Shown in pieces: positions 1-5,425 of a stretch of 8,811 bases of DNA (its first letter is position 1; each line of letters begins with the position of its first letter). Below the pieces are notes generated by a model, which was not told the origin of the DNA, searched no databases, and saw only the letters and a program-made list of their open reading frames with translations. Source of the stretch: Roseiflexaceae bacterium (lineage in GTDB: Bacteria; Chloroflexota; Chloroflexia; Chloroflexales; Roseiflexaceae); the NCBI GenBank assembly GCA_014381165.1, contig JACMIM010000240.1, positions 1 to 8,811 on the forward strand. The letters run 5' to 3'. Position numbers and translations under genes: made by a program.

Positions 1-1
1 C

Positions 2-136
2 AACAATTATTGGAACAGCGCGCTTGGGCCGTATCACCCCGAGTTGTACGCCGATGGGCGCGGCGAGGCGGTCGGTGCCAACATCGATTTTGCGCCCTGG
101 CTCGCCGAGCGACCAGCCTGCGCGCCGCGCCCGTAA
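2..136 (+). CDS. C-terminal end of a right-handed beta-helix repeat protein (5' partial)
   Basis: An open frame enters from the left edge of the window and ends at TAA 134-136, leaving 44 residues. The visible peptide carries NYWNSALGPYHPELY, then a GxGEAVGxxIDFAPWL segment. This pattern (N-x-W-x-x-x-x-GP-x-HP, a Gly-rich turn, then a VDFxPWL-like end) is the closing module seen at the C-terminus of many secreted parallel beta-helix or polymorphic outer-membrane-type repeat proteins. It suggests an extracellular or surface protein, but the export signal and the repeats lie outside the window. The DNA here is GC-rich, unlike the stretch that follows. The family call rests on this one terminal motif. 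The frame choice is firm, because the other two frames give no recognisable peptide. Confidence 0.6.
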   Translation, partial: NNYWNSALGPYHPELYADGRGEAVGANIDFAPWLAERPACAPRP

Positions 137-241
137 GGTGGAGGAAGCACATGAGGACTTTCCCATTCTAGTAGAATTGCACTACTTTATCGGGCGCGGC
201 TGAAGTCTATTCGTCTGGTCTGATGCTATAATTGAAGTAAT
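137..241. other. AT-richer intergenic DNA upstream of the nuclease pair
   Basis: No gene is visible. The stretch holds a weak dyad (attct at 165-169 and agaat at 173-177), a 9-base match (aggactttc, 154-162) to the terminal repeat of the element at 242-373, and a promoter ending at 232. The last five bases (237-241) are the left copy of a target-site duplication. Confidence 0.5.
224..232 (+). promoter_or_regulatory. Extended -10 promoter TGCTATAAT for the nuclease pair
   Basis: TATAAT at 227-232 is a perfect -10 hexamer preceded by TGC at 224-226, the extended -10 form. No convincing -35 box lies 16-18 bases upstream, which is common for extended -10 promoters. Transcription would begin near 239-240, almost exactly where the inserted element at 242 starts. 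Without the insertion the leader would be about 35-40 nt to the ATG at 409; with it, the leader includes the whole element. Confidence 0.55.
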
Positions 242-378
242 CAGGACTTTCGCTTAAAGAGTCTTTTTTGCCTGCGGCGGGCAAGGAAGTACTCTTTTCT
301 TAGTAGTCTTTTGCGGCGCAGCGCAAAAGACTACTAAGAAAAGAGTACATTTTGGTAGCAAGCGAAAGTCCTGGTAAT
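237..378. mobile_element. MITE-like element (132 bp) with 14-bp TIRs and 5-bp target duplication
   Basis: The element proper is 242-373. Its ends are perfect 14-bp terminal inverted repeats: caggactttcgctt at 242-255 and its reverse complement at 360-373. Directly outside both ends is the same pentamer, gtaat (237-241 and 374-378), as expected for a target-site duplication made by a transposase. The interior codes for nothing and is dominated by a 27-bp perfect hairpin (289-348). Small size, TIRs, TSD and no coding capacity together define a miniature inverted-repeat transposable element, mobilised in trans by a full-length relative not in this window. I do not recognise the parent insertion-sequence family. 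Removing the element plus one TSD copy joins the promoter at 224-232 cleanly to the start region of the next gene. Confidence 0.75.
289..348. repeat. 27-bp perfect inverted repeat inside the MITE-like element
   Basis: Left arm 289-315 and right arm 322-348 are perfect reverse complements, separated by the 6-base loop gcgcag (316-321). In RNA from the promoter at 224-232 this would form a very stable stem in the 5' leader of the nuclease genes. On neither strand is it followed by a clean T-run (+ strand continues attttgg), so terminator activity is possible but not obvious. A smaller dyad (ttgcc at 268-272 with ggcaa at 280-284) lies just upstream. Confidence 0.85.
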
Positions 379-408
379 AATAGAGGCTGTGTGCGAAAGG
401 CTTGGGCT

Positions 409-867
409 ATGACAACTCGCTGGGATATCGCGGTCTATGATCGTAACGAACAACTTGTACTCGTGAGTGAAATTAAAAATAAGCTAGATGCCGCTCCAGA
501 GTGGGCGGGTCGCTTGCGACGTAATATCTTGGCTCACGGCATTTATCCGGATGCCCCTTTTTTCCTAATAGCTTTTCCAAATCGCTTCTACCTGTGGGCG
601 AGTTCGAAGGAGACACAAAGTGGTATTAATCCAGACTACATTATCGACGCTCGCCCTATTCTACAGCCGTATTTCGAAAAGTCCCAAATAACACCTGAAC
701 AAATTAGTAGCCAAAGCTTAGAACTGATAGTGACAGCATGGCTTAGTGCAGTAATTCATTCAGAAAGATTACCCGAGGATTTTTCATCCTCGGAACACTG
801 GCTTATTGACTCAGGACTCTACGCGGCAATTGTTGGAGGACGCTTTGAACATGAGGTTCTTGCTTGA
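409..867 (+). CDS. Putative PD-(D/E)XK-fold nuclease-like protein, partner of the PIN gene
   Basis: A 152-residue soluble protein with no signal peptide or membrane segment. The N-terminal part reads as a beta-hairpin with an acidic/lysine active-site pattern: D6 in RWDIAVYD, then E21-I-K23 in VSEIKNK, i.e. D-x14-E-x-K, the signature of PD-(D/E)XK (restriction-endonuclease-like) folds. A basic helix follows (EWAGRLRRNILAHG, 31-44), then a hydrophobic strand ending in FYLW (60-63) and a helical C-terminus. The usual helix before the first catalytic strand is very short or absent here. ATG 409 was chosen because GAAAGG (395-400) lies 8 bases upstream; a TTG at 352 would start inside the inserted element, and a GTG at 391 is a weaker alternative. 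The stop overlaps the PIN start by 4 bases (TTGA), so the two are co-translated. DNA binding or cleavage is inferred from the motif only. Confidence 0.7.
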   Translation: MTTRWDIAVYDRNEQLVLVSEIKNKLDAAPEWAGRLRRNILAHGIYPDAPFFLIAFPNRFYLWASSKETQSGINPDYIIDARPILQPYFEKSQITPEQISSQSLELIVTAWLSAVIHSERLPEDFSSSEHWLIDSGLYAAIVGGRFEHEVLA

Positions 868-1472
868 ACATCTACGTCGAAACGAACTTCGTCCTTGAAC
901 TGGTCTTCCAACAGGAGCAATCCTCGAGCTGCGAGCAAATTTTAACATTATGCGAGTCTGGTCAGGCGCAACTTATCATACCTGCGTACAGTTTAGCTGA
1001 ACCTCACGAAAAACTCCTACGGCAAGCGAAGAGCCGCAAAGCGTTACAGCAAGTTCTCGACGCGGAATTGCGGCAATTGGTAAGAACGACCTCCTATACC
1101 ACACGTATCAATAGTATACAGGACATCGCGAAATTACTGATTCAGAGCAACGAGGAAGAGCAAAACCGCTTCACACAATACCGTAATCGCATGCTTGGCA
1201 CTGCGCATGTTATCCCGCTAGCTTCTACAGTTCTAGCAGAAGCAGCCACCAATGAGGAGCTATTCGATCTTAAGCCGCAGGACGCTCTGGTATACACTTC
1301 TGTCATTACACACCTACGCCAGTCAAACCCTACTATTGCCTGTTTTCTCAATCGAAATTCAAAGGACTTTGACAATCCTGATATAGTTGACGAGCTTGGT
1401 AAGCACAACTGCCGAATGATAGCGAGATTCGACCAAGGCGTTGGTTTTGTTCAAGCTCAGTCTCAACCTTAA
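864..1472 (+). CDS. PIN-domain protein (putative ribonuclease)
   Basis: A 202-residue PIN-fold protein. The acidic residues expected of the single-strand RNase site are visible in order: E6 in NIYVETNFVLEL, E46 in YSLAEPHE, D140 in KPQDALVY, and D168 in LNRNSKDF. The first position is Glu where most PIN domains have Asp, a conservative change that would still allow metal binding. The middle (about 50-110) is helical and charged. The start is TTG 864, supported by GAGG at 853-856 seven bases upstream and by the TTGA overlap with the preceding stop; no in-frame ATG gives the complete first motif. PIN proteins usually act as VapC-like toxins or RNA-processing nucleases, but this one is longer than a typical VapC (about 130 aa) and its partner is not a recognisable VapB-type DNA-binding antitoxin. 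The function of the pair is therefore open. The AT-rich composition matches its upstream partner, not the genes after 1542. Confidence 0.75.
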   Translation: MNIYVETNFVLELVFQQEQSSSCEQILTLCESGQAQLIIPAYSLAEPHEKLLRQAKSRKALQQVLDAELRQLVRTTSYTTRINSIQDIAKLLIQSNEEEQNRFTQYRNRMLGTAHVIPLASTVLAEAATNEELFDLKPQDALVYTSVITHLRQSNPTIACFLNRNSKDFDNPDIVDELGKHNCRMIARFDQGVGFVQAQSQP

Positions 1473-1541
1473 AGGCCTAAACCCCGCCACTCCGTTGTAG
1501 TCCGACGCCCCAGCTTTCAGCCCCTGCGCTTACTCCAAGCC

Positions 1542-2573
1542 ATGAACCTATCCCACATCTCCAGCATCATTCACGCTGCGATCGAACAACGCATCTTTCC
1601 TGGCGCGGTCGTGCTAGTGGCGAAAGGCGGCCAAATTGTGCATCGCGCAGCCTATGGCGGCACAACGTATGAAGGCGAACAGCGGGTCGATCTCACCACG
1701 ATCTATGATGTCGCATCGCTGACCAAGATGTTTACGGCCACCGCCGCGCTTCGGCTGGTCGATGCTGGCCGCTTGGAACTCGACGCCTCGGTGCAAGTGT
1801 ATCTGCCACAGTTCGCCGCGCCAGATGTCACGATTCGGCATCTATTCACCCATACCTCTGGCATCGATATTCGTCTATCTACCCTTCGTGAGCTTGGGCG
1901 CGGCGGCTTGCTGGCCCAGGTGCTCGCCACCATGCCGCAGCGCCCGCCCGGCAGCACGGTGGCCTACAGCAATGTCAATTCGTTGCTGCTTGGCGAGATC
2001 GTCAGTGCGTTGCGCGGCACCCCGCTCGAGATCGCACTCGCTGATTTAGTGATTAGGCCGCTGGGCCTGCGCGATACTGGCTTCTGCCCTGGCCCTGCGC
2101 TGCTGCCACGCATTGCCCCCACCGAATATGACACCACCTGGCGCGGCGCGCTGGTTCACGGCAGCGTCCACGACGAAAGCACGGCCGCGCTTGGCGGCGT
2201 GGCTGGCCATGCTGGGCTATTCTCGACGGCAGAAGATATAGGTGTGTTCTGCGAGCACTGGCGGGCGATGCTGGCAGATTGCAGTCTGGGCGAGGCCTTG
2301 CTTTCGTGGGAGCTTGTGCGGCAGGCGACCACGAACCAGACGGCGGGGCTGGCGCAGGCCTGTGGACTGGGCTGGATGATCGATCGACTCAACTTTATGG
2401 GAGTGGTTCCGCCTGGCAGCTTCGGGCACACCGGTTTCACCGGGCCGGCCATGGTGGTTGTGCCGCAGCATGATACCATTGTGGTAGTGATGAACAACCG
2501 CATCTACCCGCAGCGTGGGCCGGCAGTACATCACGCTGTTATTGCGGCGGTGGTTGCGGCGGCGTCGGGATAG
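1542..2573 (+). CDS. Serine hydrolase of the beta-lactamase (class C/PBP) family
   Basis: A 343-residue protein with the three active-site motifs of the family: SLTK at 59-62 (nucleophile S59, general base K62), YSN at 142-144, and HTG at 296-298 in SFGHTGFTG. The segment VHDESTAALGGVAGHAGLFSTAEDI (209-233) is characteristic of a subgroup that includes muropeptide amidases such as Bacillus AmiE (YbbE) and assorted esterases. There is no N-terminal signal peptide or membrane anchor, so it probably acts in the cytoplasm; a role in cell-wall turnover or small-ester hydrolysis is possible, but no neighbour supports either. ATG 1542 has no clear Shine-Dalgarno sequence. The 69-base gap before it shows no promoter or terminator that I can defend. 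Its 3' end overlaps the convergent DUF58 gene by 35 bp (2539-2573). The family call is firm; the substrate is unknown. Confidence 0.88.
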   Translation: MNLSHISSIIHAAIEQRIFPGAVVLVAKGGQIVHRAAYGGTTYEGEQRVDLTTIYDVASLTKMFTATAALRLVDAGRLELDASVQVYLPQFAAPDVTIRHLFTHTSGIDIRLSTLRELGRGGLLAQVLATMPQRPPGSTVAYSNVNSLLLGEIVSALRGTPLEIALADLVIRPLGLRDTGFCPGPALLPRIAPTEYDTTWRGALVHGSVHDESTAALGGVAGHAGLFSTAEDIGVFCEHWRAMLADCSLGEALLSWELVRQATTNQTAGLAQACGLGWMIDRLNFMGVVPPGSFGHTGFTGPAMVVVPQHDTIVVVMNNRIYPQRGPAVHHAVIAAVVAAASG

Positions 2574-3753
2574 GTGTGAAACCCGCCCCAACAGCGGTGG
2601 TTGGCCTGCCATCCCGCCAGAGCGCGTAGGCGCTGATGCCGTGGGCGCGCGGCAGTGCGAGATCTTCAGGGGTTGGCTCGGAAAGCACCAGCGCGATATT
2701 GAGGCCGCGCCGCCGTAATGGCAACAGCGCAGCCACCAGTTCAGAACCGCGCTGCCCCGTTATGACAACCAGTGTGCTGCCCCAACCGAGCTGGGCCGTC
2801 GCGCGGGGCAGCGTGGTGATCAGGCTGCCAGCCTGCGCAATTTCCAGCCGACCCAGTGCGCCAAGCACCTCGATCAGATGCGCGCGACCATTGCCGACCG
2901 GCACGGCGGGCGCTACACCGCTGGCCGGGTCGGTGCCAGTCGAGCAGAGGCCGACCGGCTGGCCCTGTGCGGAAAGGTGGCCGGCGATCGAAGCGGCGGC
3001 GACAAGCGCTCGTTCCATCAGGTCGTAGGCGAACAGTTTGCCGAATTCTTCACGCGAGAAGGCCAGCGCAATCAGCGTCTCCATCGCAATGGCCGGCTGG
3101 TAGCTGCGCACCAGCGGCGTACCGCTGTGCGCGCTGCTCTTCCAATCAATCCGCCGCACGCCATCGGCCGGTTGGTACGGCCGGACGCCAGCCGGCCTGG
3201 CTGGATCGCTGAACAACCGTTGCTGTGCCGCTAGCGTGCCATATGGCAGCGTGGCGGGCAGGCCCAGTTCGTGCAGCGGCAGTAGTTTCGGATAAATCGT
3301 CAATGCGTCGGTGGCAGGCGCGACGATCGTGCGCTCGCGCAGCCCTAGCACATCGCCGGTGCTCAGTGTGAGTGGGCCAAGCCGGTAGTAGCCGCGCTGT
3401 CGCCCGACCAGTGTGTAGCGCAAGATACGCTGCTCGCCCGCGCCCAGTGAGAACACCTCGCGCACCATCGGCGGGGTGTGCAGCGCGGGCGGAATACTCT
3501 CGTGCAGCGCCAGCCAGGGCAGCGGCAGCAAACTTTGGTTTGTGACTTCGAGTGTAACCGTGAGCGGCTCGCCCGGAAATGCCGCCGGCAACAGCTCACG
3601 CCGCCAGGACAGCCGCGTTGCAATGCGCCGCAGCCACAGCCGCGTCAATACCTGTAGGCCAATCACCACATACAGCAGGTAGAAGAAGAATTCGCTGCGC
3701 AACAACACAGCGACGACCAACAGCAAACTCGTGAGCCAAAACAGATCATCCAT
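2539..3753 (-). CDS. DUF58-domain membrane protein, partner of MoxR
   Basis: A 404-residue protein. Two hydrophobic segments (about 4-19 and 22-38) anchor the N-terminus in the membrane; the rest is predicted soluble. A beta-rich domain (about 55-140) is followed by the DUF58 core, with its signature at about 189-208 (RPYQPADGVRRIDWKSSA: the R-x-Y, D and R-x-IDWK-x-SA pattern), leading into a von Willebrand A-like region. The C-terminus ends in a Pro-rich tail (PIPTPPQPPPQ) encoded opposite the end of the serine hydrolase gene. It starts 9 bases after the MoxR stop codon, so the two form an operon. MoxR/DUF58 pairs are generally thought to work as an AAA+ chaperone with a membrane-bound vWA partner that matures or assembles envelope or secreted proteins. 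The transglutaminase-like gene that often follows DUF58 is absent here. The client is unknown. Confidence 0.88.
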   Translation of the reverse strand: MDDLFWLTSLLLVVAVLLRSEFFFYLLYVVIGLQVLTRLWLRRIATRLSWRRELLPAAFPGEPLTVTLEVTNQSLLPLPWLALHESIPPALHTPPMVREVFSLGAGEQRILRYTLVGRQRGYYRLGPLTLSTGDVLGLRERTIVAPATDALTIYPKLLPLHELGLPATLPYGTLAAQQRLFSDPARPAGVRPYQPADGVRRIDWKSSAHSGTPLVRSYQPAIAMETLIALAFSREEFGKLFAYDLMERALVAAASIAGHLSAQGQPVGLCSTGTDPASGVAPAVPVGNGRAHLIEVLGALGRLEIAQAGSLITTLPRATAQLGWGSTLVVITGQRGSELVAALLPLRRRGLNIALVLSEPTPEDLALPRAHGISAYALWRDGRPTTAVGAGFTPIPTPPQPPPQ

Positions 3754-3762
3754 ACAATCTAT

Positions 3763-4710
3763 TCATCCTAGTTCCAGCTCGGTCTCGGCCAACACCGCCT
3801 GGAGTACTGCCGCCGCCGTGCGCCCGCGCAGCGCGCTTTCTGGGCGCAGTAGCAAGCGGTGGCGCAGCACTGGCACAGCTAGCGCTTTGATGTCGTCGGG
3901 CAGCACATACGCGCGGCCAGCCAGCGCAGCGTAGGCTTGGGCGGCACGAAACAGCGCCAGTGTCGCGCGCGGGCTTGCGCCAAGCGCCAGATCAGGCTGG
4001 GCGCGCGTGGCGTTCACCAGCCGCACCAGGTAGGCCCGCAGCGAATCCTCGACATGCACGCCCCAGATCGCCCGCTGCAACTCCGGCAGCGCCGCGCCCG
4101 CAACCACCTGGCCAAGTTTAGTAATTGGGTGTGCGCCGCTGAGCGCCGCCAGCATCTGGAGTTCGTCGTCTGGTGCCGGGTAGCCAAGCGCTACCGCGAT
4201 CAAAAAGCGATCGAGCTGGGCTTCCGGTAGTGGAAAAGTGCCCTCGAACTCGACCGGGTTCTGGGTGGCCAGCACCAGAAACGGCTGGGACAGCTGGCGG
4301 GTCACACCATCGACCGTCACCTGGCCCTCGCCCATGGCCTCCAGCAGGGCCGACTGGGTGCGCGGCGTGGCGCGGTTGATCTCGTCGGCCAGCAGCACAT
4401 TCGTGAACACCGGCCCTGGTTGAAAGGAAAACGCGGCCTCGTCCTGGCGATAGATCGAAACGCCCAGCACATCGTTCGGCAGCAGATCAGGGGTACATTG
4501 TAGTCGGCGGAAATCGAGGCCAAGCGAGAGTGCCAGCGCACGCGCCAGCATCGTTTTGCCCACGCCCGGCACATCTTCCAGCAGCGCGTGGCCGCCACAC
4601 AACAAGGCGACCAACAGCAGATCGATCGCTGCGCGCTTGCCGACAATCACCTGCTCGACATTCTGGCGGACGGCAGCGGCGAACGGCGCAATATCAGAAA
4701 GGGTTGCCAC
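3763..4710 (-). CDS. MoxR-family AAA+ ATPase
   Basis: A 315-residue AAA+ ATPase of the MoxR branch. Numbering from the GTG at 4710: Walker A EDVPGVGKT (45-53), Walker B VLLADE (105-110), sensor 1 within ATQNP (N151), putative arginine finger in LDRF (R168), and sensor 2 within SPR (246-248) leading into the C-terminal lid. I prefer the GTG start (complement of 4708-4710) because AAGGA lies 5 bases upstream and the protein then begins with the normal MoxR N-terminus before the conserved VIVGK. An in-frame ATG at 4764 would add 18 residues, but it has no good ribosome-binding site and overlaps a TATAAT box. It is the first gene of a two-gene operon with DUF58 and is probably a chaperone acting through metal-dependent vWA partners, with cytoplasmic ATP hydrolysis. 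Confidence 0.92.
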   Translation of the reverse strand: MATLSDIAPFAAAVRQNVEQVIVGKRAAIDLLLVALLCGGHALLEDVPGVGKTMLARALALSLGLDFRRLQCTPDLLPNDVLGVSIYRQDEAAFSFQPGPVFTNVLLADEINRATPRTQSALLEAMGEGQVTVDGVTRQLSQPFLVLATQNPVEFEGTFPLPEAQLDRFLIAVALGYPAPDDELQMLAALSGAHPITKLGQVVAGAALPELQRAIWGVHVEDSLRAYLVRLVNATRAQPDLALGASPRATLALFRAAQAYAALAGRAYVLPDDIKALAVPVLRHRLLLRPESALRGRTAAAVLQAVLAETELELG

Positions 4711-4762
4711 AATATTCCTTGTAGAATGCCCGGCGCTAAAGCGCTGGTCTAGTAACAATGTC

Positions 4763-4768
4763 ATTATA
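4763..4768 (-). promoter_or_regulatory. Candidate -10 box (TATAAT) for the moxR-DUF58 operon
   Basis: The complement of 4763-4768 reads TATAAT. Transcription would begin near 4756, leaving a leader of about 45 nt to the GTG at 4710 and making the ATG at 4764 unusable. The -35 region is weak (TTCATC-like, 18 bases upstream), so this is tentative. A small dyad (gcgct..agcgc) lies in the predicted leader around 4733-4745. Confidence 0.35.
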
Positions 4769-4810
4769 AAGCGATCTCACCAAATTGATGAATCGGAAAG
4801 GAATCTTTCT

Positions 4811-4834
4811 CGGGGCTGCACCCCCAGCCCCCGC
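4811..4834 (-). repeat. G-run hairpin module after the GNAT gene (possible weak terminator)
   Basis: A 7-bp perfect stem (ggggctg at 4812-4818, cagcccc at 4825-4831) with a 6-base loop lies one base beyond the stop codon of the minus-strand acetyltransferase gene. On the minus strand the order is GGGGG, short spacer, GGGGG, loop, CCCC, then GAGAAAGA. A similar module lies after the deoxynucleoside kinase gene (6199-6226), so this looks like a dispersed 3'-end repeat. It lacks a U-tract, so intrinsic termination would be weak. Confidence 0.5.
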
Positions 4835-4835
4835 T

Positions 4836-5306
4836 TCACGCTTCAGCGCCGGGTTCGTCGAGCTGTCGCACCAGTACGTCGCGCTCAACCGCCCGGTAGC
4901 CATTGCGCTCGTACAGCCGCCGTGCGCTCTGGTTGCTATGATCGACCTCAAGCATGACTGCGCGCATGCCGGCGGCGCGCGCATACGATTCGACAGCGGC
5001 CAGTGCCTGCACGCCGATGCCGCGCCCGCGCGCCGCCTCGGCCACATACAGCTCGTCGAGCAGCGCGGTGATACCGCCATATTCCAGGCTAAGAAACGGG
5101 ATGACCACCAGATAGCCAACCAGTTCCTGGCCCTCGATCAGCAACCACACCACGCCCAACGTGGGATCGGCCAGCAGCGTAACCAGGGCTGCTTCGGTGC
5201 GCGCCGGGTCAAAGGCGTGGCCAAAGCCGCCGTAAAACGTTGTCATCATTGGCAGCACCGCGCCGAGATCGCCGGGAGTGGCCTGCTGAACCTGTAGTTT
5301 GAGCAT
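4836..5306 (-). CDS. GNAT-family N-acetyltransferase
   Basis: A 156-residue protein matching a single GNAT domain. The acetyl-CoA pyrophosphate-binding motif A is LDELYVAEAARGRGIGVQAL, with the R-x-x-G-x-G core at R93-G98. The motif B region NQSARRLYERNGYR (125-138) completes the fold. The preceding strand pair (VVWLLIEGQELVGYLVV, 52-68) is also typical. The start ATG at 5306 was chosen because an AAGGAA-type ribosome-binding site lies just upstream and the N-terminus (LKLQVQQATPGDL) matches the usual first strand; a GTG at 5357 would add 17 atypical residues. The acceptor (amino acid, peptide, drug or protein N-terminus) cannot be told from sequence. It is transcribed away from the ferritin-like gene and is separated from the moxR operon by about 70 bases, so it is probably a single-gene unit. 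Confidence 0.88.
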   Translation of the reverse strand: MLKLQVQQATPGDLGAVLPMMTTFYGGFGHAFDPARTEAALVTLLADPTLGVVWLLIEGQELVGYLVVIPFLSLEYGGITALLDELYVAEAARGRGIGVQALAAVESYARAAGMRAVMLEVDHSNQSARRLYERNGYRAVERDVLVRQLDEPGAEA

Positions 5307-5370
5307 ATTTCCTTGCTTTCGGCGATCATACAACATCCGACAGATCCAAATATACACGGTCTGCGCAGTG

Positions 5371-5416
5371 TTAAGTGAGCCGCTGTACGAGTGTACGGCG
5401 AAGGTGACTTAAGGAG
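5371..5416 (+). promoter_or_regulatory. Leader dyad overlapping the ribosome-binding site of the ferritin-like gene
   Basis: AAGGAG at 5411-5416 is a strong Shine-Dalgarno sequence 9 bases before ATG 5426. An outer 6-bp helix can form between ttaagt (5371-5376) and acttaa (5407-5412), with an inner gtac/gtac helix (5385-5388 with 5393-5396) flanked by gcc/ggc. The outer helix covers the first two bases of the Shine-Dalgarno sequence, so folding could modulate translation. This is only a visual fold. Confidence 0.3.
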
Positions 5417-5425
5417 TCGAGACTA

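Noticed and set aside
352..408. TTG start at 352 giving a 171-residue version of the first nuclease gene
   Set aside because: The extra residues would be encoded by the right end of the inserted element and its TIR; ATG 409 has a better ribosome-binding site.
409..1472. Classical VapBC toxin-antitoxin operon
   Set aside because: The first gene does not resemble an AbrB, RHH or Phd-type antitoxin, and the PIN protein is about 70 residues longer than typical VapC.
2217..2612. Antisense open frames opposite the serine hydrolase gene
   Set aside because: They are low-complexity shadows of a well-supported gene on the other strand.
4711..4764. ATG start at 4764 for MoxR
   Set aside because: It overlaps a TATAAT box, has no good ribosome-binding site, and adds residues outside the MoxR fold; GTG 4710 has AAGGA at the right spacing.
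5307..5357. GTG start at 5357 for the acetyltransferase
   Set aside because: The added residues (rich in Trp, Cys and Arg) are unlike GNAT N-termini, and ATG 5306 has an AAGGAA just upstream.
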